Of a stretch of DNA of 39,467 bases, positions 7,412 through 13,586 are shown piece after piece. How positions within the stretch are numbered: the stretch's first letter is position 1; each line of letters starts with the position of its first letter. The notes beneath the pieces were generated by a model, which ran no database searches, was not told the origin of the DNA, and saw only the letters and a list, made by a program, of their open reading frames with translations. Source of the DNA: Actinomycetota bacterium (GTDB lineage: Bacteria; Actinomycetota; Acidimicrobiia; IMCC26256; PALSA-610); assembly GCA_005773635.1 (NCBI GenBank), contig SXHN01000119.1:1-39467 (forward strand), written 5' to 3'. A program made the translations under genes and the position numbers.

Positions 7412-9212
7412 GCCGGTAGCAACCCAAGGCGATGACATGCCGACCGCGGTGCGGTCACTTGTTCGCATGGTGAAACTTGGTTACAAAGCAGAACCGAAGC
7501 TGATTACCGCAACATTTGCGATGACGATGTTCGCAGCGCTTCCCGACGCGTTGGTTGCATTGTGGCTGAAACTGCTCGCGTCTGGTATTGACGATAATCG
7601 CAAGAACTTGGTGATGATTGCCGCGATTGGCCTCGGCATTTCCGCAACCGGCACGTGGTGGCTCAAGGTGGTATTCGATCGGCTCACGAGAAAGTTCAAA
7701 GATCGTGTATCGGTGGCGCTCGAATCACACGTGGCCACGTTGCAGGCCTCGGTCGCCACAATCGAACATCACGAGCGTCCCGAATATCTGGACCGCCTGG
7801 CGATGCTTCGCGACCAAGCGTTTGCTCTCGATCATCTTTTTGATTCGATTTTCGCAACGTTGGGGTGGATCGTACGGCTACTCATCGTGATCGTGCTTCT
7901 GGCCTCGGTGCATCCGGCGCTCATCTTGCTCGCAGTATTTGCGATCCCCACCGTGATGGCTTCGAGTTCACGGCCAATGGTGGAGCGCAAGGTACAAGAG
8001 TCGGTGGCTGCACGCGATCGCCAAGCGAAGCACGTGTTCCAGATCGCCACGACCGCACCCGCAGGTAAAGAAGTGCGGGTCGCCCAAATCGGTGCGCAGC
8101 TCATCGACGACCGTCGAGCTGCGTGGGATGCTTGGTACGCGCCATTGGCGACTACTCGTTGGACGAGCGCGTGGGTGACCTCTGCGTCATGGGCATTCTT
8201 CGGGCTTGCGTACGTGGGTGCGATCGTGTTTGTCGCGGCAGGGCTGGACTCGCGTGCTGGCGCAGTGCTGTTGGTCGTCGCGGCAGGCGGACGGCTTTCC
8301 GCGTATATCGGCGCGGCTGTCGGGGAGCTTGGGTTTCTGCGAAGCTTCTGGCTCGATGCCGGCCGCAAGTTGTGTTGGCTGGAGGACTATGCCGCCGCGC
8401 TCGCGTCACATGGCGATCTCGTGGTGCCCGACAAGCTGACGAAGGGCATCACCTTCGATCACGTTTCGTTTTCGTATCCCGGCACCGACCGGCTTGTGCT
8501 CGACGACGCCACGCTCACCTTGCCGGCGGGAGCGGTTGTCGCGATTGTCGGTGAAAACGGTGCGGGCAAGACCACGTTGGTGAAACTCCTGGCGCAGATG
8601 TATGCGCCAACCAGCGGCATGATCACCGTCGATGGTCAAAATCTTGCGCACTTCGCCCATGAACAATGGCGTCACGAACTCGCCGGGGCGTTTCAAGATT
8701 TCTTTCGTTTCGAGTTTCAGGCGATGACCAGTGTGGGTCTCGGAGACCTCGCGCACCTCGATAATCGTCCAGTGGTTGAAGCGGCCGTTGATCGGTCTGG
8801 TGCTCACGACCTCATCCAAGCGCTCGAGCATGGTCTCGATACTCAACTCGGTGCGGGCTGGGAAGGCGGCGCTGAGCTGAGTCATGGCCAATGGCAGAAG
8901 CTCGCACTCGCGCGTGGCTTCATGCGTGCCGATCCGTTGGTGCTTGTGCTCGATGAACCCACAAGCGCACTTGATGCCGAAACTGAACACGCGTTGTTCG
9001 AGCGTTACGCGACTGCGGCACGCGGTGGCGCTGCGGCGAATGGACGCATCACGTTGTTAGTTTCGCATCGGTTCTCGACAGTGCGCATGGCAGACCTCAT
9101 CGTGGTGCTCGATGGTGCGCGGGTTGCTGAGGTTGGTAGCCACGAACAGCTCATGGCGAATGGCGGCTTGTACAGCGAGCTCTACACAATCCAAGCGCAG
9201 GCCTACCAGTAA
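7398..9212 (+). CDS. ABC exporter half-transporter, second subunit
   Basis: 604-aa partner of the preceding half-transporter. The TMD spans about residues 30-320. NBD motifs are Walker A GENGAGKTT (about 385-393), Q-loop AFQDFFRFEF, signature LSHGQ (about 494-498, the second Gly replaced by His), Walker B LVLVLDEPTSALD with the catalytic Glu, and H-loop VSHRFSTV. The degenerate signature suggests the two ATP sites of the heterodimer are unequal, as in other heterodimeric ABC exporters, although here both Walker B Glu residues remain. The ATG at 7398 lies inside the end of the first subunit gene. It is followed by the repeat array at 9234-9507 and converges with the MarR gene. Confidence 0.9.
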   Translation: MNPSEPVATQGDDMPTAVRSLVRMVKLGYKAEPKLITATFAMTMFAALPDALVALWLKLLASGIDDNRKNLVMIAAIGLGISATGTWWLKVVFDRLTRKFKDRVSVALESHVATLQASVATIEHHERPEYLDRLAMLRDQAFALDHLFDSIFATLGWIVRLLIVIVLLASVHPALILLAVFAIPTVMASSSRPMVERKVQESVAARDRQAKHVFQIATTAPAGKEVRVAQIGAQLIDDRRAAWDAWYAPLATTRWTSAWVTSASWAFFGLAYVGAIVFVAAGLDSRAGAVLLVVAAGGRLSAYIGAAVGELGFLRSFWLDAGRKLCWLEDYAAALASHGDLVVPDKLTKGITFDHVSFSYPGTDRLVLDDATLTLPAGAVVAIVGENGAGKTTLVKLLAQMYAPTSGMITVDGQNLAHFAHEQWRHELAGAFQDFFRFEFQAMTSVGLGDLAHLDNRPVVEAAVDRSGAHDLIQALEHGLDTQLGAGWEGGAELSHGQWQKLALARGFMRADPLVLVLDEPTSALDAETEHALFERYATAARGGAAANGRITLLVSHRFSTVRMADLIVVLDGARVAEVGSHEQLMANGGLYSELYTIQAQAYQ

Positions 9213-9233
9213 CGCACGGGCGCGGCCGTCCGG

Positions 9234-9507
9234 GGTGGTCACACGATGTGCGGGGATGCGCGGCTTGTGTGGGACCGCGTCGCTTGTGCGGGCGCCGAGA
9301 CTTGGGGTGGTCACACGATGTGCGGGGATGCGCGCCTTGTGTGGGACCGCGACGCTTGTGTCGGGCGCCGGGCGGGGCCGTCCGGGGGTGGTCACACGAT
9401 GTGCGGGGATGCGCGGCTTGTGTGGGACCGCGACGCGCTTGTGTCGGGCGCCGAGACTTGGGGTGGTCACACGATGTGCGGGGATGCGCGGCTTGTGTGG
9501 GACCGCG
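9234..9507 (+). repeat. Four-copy array of a 46-nt dyad-containing repeat (left array)
   Basis: This fills the 298-nt gap between the ABC gene and the convergent marR gene. Units lie at 9234-9279, 9306-9351, 9387-9432 and 9462-9507, each exactly 46 nt, beginning GGTGGTCACACGATG and ending TGTGGGACCGCG. Units 1, 3 and 4 are identical; unit 2 differs at one base. Linkers are 26, 35 and 29 nt and are themselves related (CGCTTGTG, then GGGCGCC). Each unit has outer arms GGTC...GACC plus CACA...TGTG that can form an imperfect hairpin. The last unit ends 3 nt before the marR stop, so the transcript tails of both convergent genes may carry it. The same unit recurs at 13438-13556. Nothing else is seen in this gap. 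Confidence 0.9.
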
Positions 9508-9510
9508 ACG

Positions 9511-10020
9511 CTACGGGTGCTCGCCGAGCGCTCGCAGCAGCTTGTCGAAGAGGCGATCCAACGTGGCACGTTCGCTGGCTGCGATGCCGTCGAGCAACAC
9601 TCGTTGCGCATCGCTGACCGCTTCAATCGCGGCATCAGCTGCGCGTCGACCCTCAACGGTTAACGAGATCAACCATGCTCGCCGATCGTCGGGGTCAGTG
9701 CGACGATTGATGAGTCCGGCATTGTGCAACCGGTCGAGGCGGTTGGTCATGCCTGCTGGCGACACCATCGCGGCACGCGCCAACGTTCCAGGGTTCAGCT
9801 CCGCGCCCGCTCCGCGGCGCCGCAACGTCGCAAGCACATCAAATTCGCCGAGATTGATCCCGTGCGGCGTAAGTGCAGCTTCGACGCGGGGAATGGCCTC
9901 GTTTTGGAATCGAGCCAACCGCAGGCAGGTGGCCATGGCATTGAAGTCGAGATCGGGCCGCTCGATCGACCAGGTATCGATGGTGTCGCGTACGAGATCG
10001 GAGGCGTTCACAGCCACCAT
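9511..10020 (-). CDS. MarR-family transcriptional regulator
   Basis: A 169-aa winged-helix regulator. The MarR core is visible: LTPHGINLGEFDVLATLRRR, LNPGTLARAAMVSPAGMTNR (recognition helix), LDRLHNAGLINRRTDPDDRR (helix plus wing with the DxR motif) and LTVEGRRAADAA. The long helical N-terminus and the C-terminal helix would form the dimer interface. ATG 10020 is chosen; an in-frame TTG at 10029 is possible, and no Shine-Dalgarno is evident. It is divergent from the dioxygenase-SDR-hydroxylase genes and separated from them by 67 nt that contain a perfect palindrome. It is therefore the likely local repressor, relieved by an aromatic ligand (inference from family habits). Confidence 0.9.
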   Translation of the reverse strand: MVAVNASDLVRDTIDTWSIERPDLDFNAMATCLRLARFQNEAIPRVEAALTPHGINLGEFDVLATLRRRGAGAELNPGTLARAAMVSPAGMTNRLDRLHNAGLINRRTDPDDRRAWLISLTVEGRRAADAAIEAVSDAQRVLLDGIAASERATLDRLFDKLLRALGEHP

Positions 10021-10051
10021 CGTAGTCAAAATTAATTCATGTTAGAAACAT

Positions 10052-10081
10052 TTGACATCGAATATTTCGATTCTGTACTAT
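10052..10081 (+). promoter_or_regulatory. Sigma-70-type promoter with embedded palindromic operator
   Basis: TTGACA (10052-10057) and TACTAT (10076-10081) are separated by 18 nt. This would place transcription start about 7 nt after the -10, essentially at the ATG at 10088, so the mRNA is probably leaderless. Between the hexamers lies the perfect palindrome ATCGAATATTTCGAT (10057-10071, 6-3-6), ideally placed for a MarR repressor to block RNA polymerase. The site also sits upstream of the leftward marR gene, so autoregulation is plausible. Promoter and operator functions are inferred from sequence only. Confidence 0.7.
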
Positions 10082-10087
10082 TGGGTC

Positions 10088-11017
10088 ATGTCCGAACCAA
10101 TTATCCGAGTCCAAGATGTTGCGTTTCCTCGCTTCTCAGGCCCCGACCTGGAGGTAATGCAGATGTTTCTTGAATCCTTCGGGATGCATCTGTCCGCTCG
10201 CACCGATGACGCCCTGTACATGCGTGGCACCGACACCAATCATCACGTGCACGTATGTCATCTTGGAGATCCCGGATTCGTTGGCCTCGCGTTTCAAGCC
10301 ACAGCTGAGCAACTCGAAACTCTCGCCGCCGCGACTGGCATCGCAGTGGAACGGAGTCTCGAACCCGGTGGGGGAGTTGTGGTGCACCTTCAAGATCCAG
10401 ACGGCCGGGTCGTCGATGTGGTTGCGGGGATTGACCCGCTAGCTCCGTTGCCGTTGCGCGTTCATGCTGCGACAAATACTGGAGAGTCTCGATTGCGTCT
10501 CGGCACCTTGCAGCGGGTCGAAGCGGGGCCTGCGCAGGTGAAACGCTTCGGACACGCCGCGATCAAAACGGCGTCGCTCGCGTCGGTTGCGACTTGGTAT
10601 CACGACACACTTGGTCTGCTGATCTCCGACGATCTTTGGATTGAAAGCCCAGACCAGCCCAATGGCAGGTTCATGCGTTGCGATCGGGGCGACAAACATG
10701 TTGATCACCACAGCTTGTTGATTATTGAAACTGGCGAATCCAAATTGGGTCATTGCGCATGGGAAGTGGCCGATTTCGACGACTTGATGTACGGGCACGA
10801 AACACTTGCTGCTGCGGGTTATCAGCCATATTGGGGAATCGGCCGCCATGTACTCGGCGGGCAAGTGTTTGACTATTGGAAAGACCCGCTTGGCTTCACG
10901 GTGGAACACTGGACCGATAGCGATCTCCTCAACTCAAGCACTCCTGCGGGTTCGCGATTCTTGTTTGAGCCGATTAATCAGTGGGGCCCGAATCCACCTG
11001 GCGATCTCGACTTCTAA
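10088..11017 (+). CDS. Type I extradiol ring-cleavage dioxygenase (VOC superfamily)
   Basis: A 309-aa two-domain vicinal-oxygen-chelate protein resembling catechol 2,3-dioxygenase and 2,3-dihydroxybiphenyl dioxygenase. The catalytic domain shows the Fe(II) triad: His156 (RFGHAAIK), His222 (LGHCAWEV) and Glu273 (GFTVEHW). Active-site candidates are His207/208 (VDHHSL), His254 (GRHVLGG) and Tyr263 (FDYWKDP), as in bona fide extradiol enzymes. The N-terminal domain (about 1-120) is the non-catalytic repeat. It would insert O2 next to two ring hydroxyls. ATG 10088 is chosen; 12 further in-frame codons upstream overlap the promoter. It is the first gene of a three-gene operon with the SDR and the hydroxylase, downstream of the MarR operator. 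The exact catechol is unknown. Confidence 0.88.
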   Translation: MSEPIIRVQDVAFPRFSGPDLEVMQMFLESFGMHLSARTDDALYMRGTDTNHHVHVCHLGDPGFVGLAFQATAEQLETLAAATGIAVERSLEPGGGVVVHLQDPDGRVVDVVAGIDPLAPLPLRVHAATNTGESRLRLGTLQRVEAGPAQVKRFGHAAIKTASLASVATWYHDTLGLLISDDLWIESPDQPNGRFMRCDRGDKHVDHHSLLIIETGESKLGHCAWEVADFDDLMYGHETLAAAGYQPYWGIGRHVLGGQVFDYWKDPLGFTVEHWTDSDLLNSSTPAGSRFLFEPINQWGPNPPGDLDF

Positions 11018-11029
11018 GAGGAAACTTCA

Positions 11030-11812
11030 ATGGATTTAGGTATTTCTCAGCGTCGTGCAATTGTGACCGCGTCGAGTGCTGGGCTCGGATTCGCTTGTGC
11101 GCAAGCGTTAGTGCGAGAAGGTGTGCACGTTGTGATCAACGGTCGCGATCGCGACAACCTCGAAGCCGCAGCCCTGCAGTTGCGAGACCTTGGAGCTGTC
11201 GACCAAGTGATCGCGGTGTGCGGCAACATTGAGAACGAATCGACACGAGCGGCACTCTTTGCTGCGTGTCCTGCACCCGACATTCTTGTGAACAACAACG
11301 GAGGTCCGAACCCTGGTCGATTCGGCGAATGGAAGCGCGACGATTGGATTGCCGCGATCGACTCCAACATGCTCGCGCCGATCGCGATGATTCAAGGCTC
11401 GATCGATGGGATGGTGCAACGCCAATTCGGTCGAATTGTCAACATCACCTCCGCGATGGTGAAGAGTCCACGTAGCCCGATGGGATTGTCATCGGCGGCT
11501 CGCACCGGGCTCACCGCAGTGTGCAAAGGTTTGTCACGCGACGTAGCGCACGCGAACGTGACAATCAACAACTTGCTACCAGAACGCATCGATACTGGGC
11601 GGCAGCGACAAATGGCCGAGCTCGCAGTCACCTTCAAAGGGATCACGCTTGAAGAGGCCTACGACGATATTGCTCAGACGATCGCCGCCAAGCGTCTCGG
11701 ACGGCCAGACGAATTTGGTGCGGCATGTGCGTTTCTGTGTAGCGCTCATGCCGGCTTCATCAGTGGTCAAAACATCGGCATCGACGGCGGCACCTACGAA
11801 GGCCTGATCTAG
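11030..11812 (+). CDS. Atypical short-chain dehydrogenase/reductase-like protein
   Basis: A 260-aa SDR-fold protein. The cofactor region reads VTASSAGLGFACAQ (a variant of TGxxxGxG) and NNNGGP in place of NNAG. The catalytic Ser (NITSAM) is present, but the usual YxxxK is replaced by SSAAR, so both the catalytic Tyr and Lys are missing. This resembles the BKR-like SDR subgroup known to lack the canonical tetrad. The tail FISGQNIGIDGGTYEGLI is typical of the family. AGAGGAA precedes the ATG. It lies 12 nt after the dioxygenase, and its stop shares one base with the hydroxylase GTG. Normal SDR redox chemistry is doubtful; a ring-fission-product or other role is open. Confidence 0.85.
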   Translation: MDLGISQRRAIVTASSAGLGFACAQALVREGVHVVINGRDRDNLEAAALQLRDLGAVDQVIAVCGNIENESTRAALFAACPAPDILVNNNGGPNPGRFGEWKRDDWIAAIDSNMLAPIAMIQGSIDGMVQRQFGRIVNITSAMVKSPRSPMGLSSAARTGLTAVCKGLSRDVAHANVTINNLLPERIDTGRQRQMAELAVTFKGITLEEAYDDIAQTIAAKRLGRPDEFGAACAFLCSAHAGFISGQNIGIDGGTYEGLI

Positions 11813-13398
11813 TGCAGCAACGCCCTCTTAATATTGATGTTTTGGTTGTTGGTGCAGGCCCGACCGGCTTGACCGCTGCAATCCTGTTGCATCGTTTGGG
11901 GCTTCGAGTGCGCATCGTTGATCAACGCGGAGGCCCGCAGCGTGCTCCGGCCGCGCATGCGGTGAACGCCCGTTCCTTCGAGGTGTGGCGCCAGGCTGGA
12001 GTCAACGTGGACCTGCTTCGGGCGGCTGCGACATCACCCCGCGATGCGGCAGCAACGAATTGGGTGACGAAGCTCGGCGGCAATCTGCTTGGGAGTTTGC
12101 CGTACGAACGTCAGGGCGACGAGATGTTGGCAGTAACGCCAACACCGTTGCGCAATTTGTCGCAGCATCGTCTTGAACCGCTGTTGGTTGCCGAATCGCT
12201 GGCAATTGGCATTGATGTTGAGTACTCGACGACCTGGGTATCGAGTGTGCAGGGCGACGCTTTCATCGATACGGCGTTGCAGTCAGCGTCAGGCGCGGAT
12301 CAAAATGTTCGGGCCAAGTATTTGTTGGCGTGTGATGGGGCGGGCAGCCCGATCCGGCGGTCGTTGGGGATTCAACCGATCGGCCCAGCAAAGCTGCAGC
12401 AGTTTTTGATGGTGCAATTCGAAGCCAACCTGCGGACGATCGTGGCAGAGCAGCTCGGCATCCTATTTTTTGTCATGGACCCCGAATCGAACGGAGTATT
12501 TGTCGCCCACGACGTCGATCACGATTGGGTGTACATGCATCCGTTCGACAGTGATGTCGAACCGATCGAGACATTCACCACAACCCATTGTGAAGCGTTA
12601 GTGCGCGCCGCGATGGTTCCCAACGATGTGCCGATGGCAGTCAAGACGGTCTCGGCGTGGACCATGACGTCGCAGGTTGTGGACCGTTATCAAGCCGGCC
12701 GAATTTTTTTGGTAGGCGATAGCGCGCATCGTTTCCCGCCGACCGGAGGTCTTGGGTTGAACACCGGTGTGCAGGACGCCCACAACCTTGCGTGGAAAAT
12801 CGCAGCCGTGCTTCACGGCACGGCGGGCGAGGAGCTGCTCGACTCCTATGAGGCTGAACGCCGACCAGTCGCTATCAACAACGGCGAGCAGAGTCTCACG
12901 AATGCGTTCAAGATGATTGAGGTGCCGATCGCTCTCGGCACAGACCCCGATGTAGGTGTCGCACGAAACAACATGGATGCCGTCCTGGCTTCGGCCGAAG
13001 GTCGCGCCAGCGTCGCCGCCGCGATCGCGAACCAAGCCGCGCACTTCGACATGATTGGCTTGCAACTTGGCATGATTTACGGCGATGAGCGCGACCAATC
13101 GAAGGTGGATGTCTCGCGCTACGAGCCGTCGTCGACCCCTGGCGGTCGCCTCCCTCACGCCTGGGTGATCCGAGAGGGGCGGTCGGTCTCGACACTCGAC
13201 CTGATACCACTCGACCGGTATGTAGTTTTCCTCGGGCCAGACGCATCGATGCCGCCGGGATACGGGCTGGCCCTGCAGATGCGCGTGGATCGAAACGATG
13301 ATGCACTACAACGTTGGTGGACAACCATCCTTGGGCTCAACGACTCGTCGGTTCTCGTCGTGCGCCCGGATCAACACATTCAGTCCCGTCAGATCTAG
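11812..13398 (+). CDS. FAD-dependent aromatic hydroxylase (TfdB/MhpA-like)
   Basis: A 528-aa class A flavoprotein monooxygenase. It carries the dinucleotide motif VVGAGPTGLTAAIL (GxGxxG about residues 14-19), the DG motif LLACDGAGSPIRRSLG, the GD motif FLVGDSAHRFPPTGGLGLNT (about 298-315) with the following GVQDAHNLAWK, and a C-terminal thioredoxin-like remnant as in phenol and 3-hydroxyphenylpropionate hydroxylases. It would hydroxylate a phenolic ring using NAD(P)H and O2, giving the catechol cleaved by the dioxygenase. The GTG start at 11812 overlaps the SDR stop by one base. No membrane segments. It is the last gene of the module and is followed directly by the right repeat array. Substrate unknown. 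Confidence 0.9.
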   Translation: MQQRPLNIDVLVVGAGPTGLTAAILLHRLGLRVRIVDQRGGPQRAPAAHAVNARSFEVWRQAGVNVDLLRAAATSPRDAAATNWVTKLGGNLLGSLPYERQGDEMLAVTPTPLRNLSQHRLEPLLVAESLAIGIDVEYSTTWVSSVQGDAFIDTALQSASGADQNVRAKYLLACDGAGSPIRRSLGIQPIGPAKLQQFLMVQFEANLRTIVAEQLGILFFVMDPESNGVFVAHDVDHDWVYMHPFDSDVEPIETFTTTHCEALVRAAMVPNDVPMAVKTVSAWTMTSQVVDRYQAGRIFLVGDSAHRFPPTGGLGLNTGVQDAHNLAWKIAAVLHGTAGEELLDSYEAERRPVAINNGEQSLTNAFKMIEVPIALGTDPDVGVARNNMDAVLASAEGRASVAAAIANQAAHFDMIGLQLGMIYGDERDQSKVDVSRYEPSSTPGGRLPHAWVIREGRSVSTLDLIPLDRYVVFLGPDASMPPGYGLALQMRVDRNDDALQRWWTTILGLNDSSVLVVRPDQHIQSRQI

Positions 13399-13437
13399 CG
13401 CCCGCGTTCCCACATTTTGGCGTCGTACTCACCTCGA

Positions 13438-13556
13438 GGTGGTCCCACGATGTGCGGGGATGCGCGGCTTGTGTAGGACCGCGGCGCTTGTGTCGGGCAC
13501 TGAGCCGCGAGGTGGTCCCACAATCTGGCCGCGAAGGCGCAAATCGTGGGACCGCG
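13438..13556 (+). repeat. Two-copy array of the same 46-nt repeat (right array)
   Basis: Two more units lie between the hydroxylase stop and leuS, in the same orientation as the left array. Unit 13438-13483 matches the left units except two bases, one in each outer arm. Unit 13511-13556 keeps the exact 46-nt length and both ends, but its middle is different and it forms a stronger hairpin: GGTCCCAC (13514-13521) pairs perfectly with GTGGGACC (13546-13553). The linker is 27 nt and starts with the same CGCTTGTGTCGGGC found in the left array. The 13399-13437 and 13557-13586 flanks hold only short spacer before leuS. Confidence 0.88.
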
Positions 13557-13586
13557 GGCGGTGTGGGCTTCTAGCCTCAAGGCATC

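Noticed and set aside
9234-9507. CRISPR array
   Set aside because: There are only four units, the spacers are related to each other and differ in length, and no cas genes are nearby. The repeat also recurs outside the array.
9112-10045. Rightward open frames through the repeat array, repeating short peptides such as RGCAACVGPRR
   Set aside because: The translated repeats follow the DNA repeat in several frames and run antisense to the clear marR gene; there is no ribosome-binding site.
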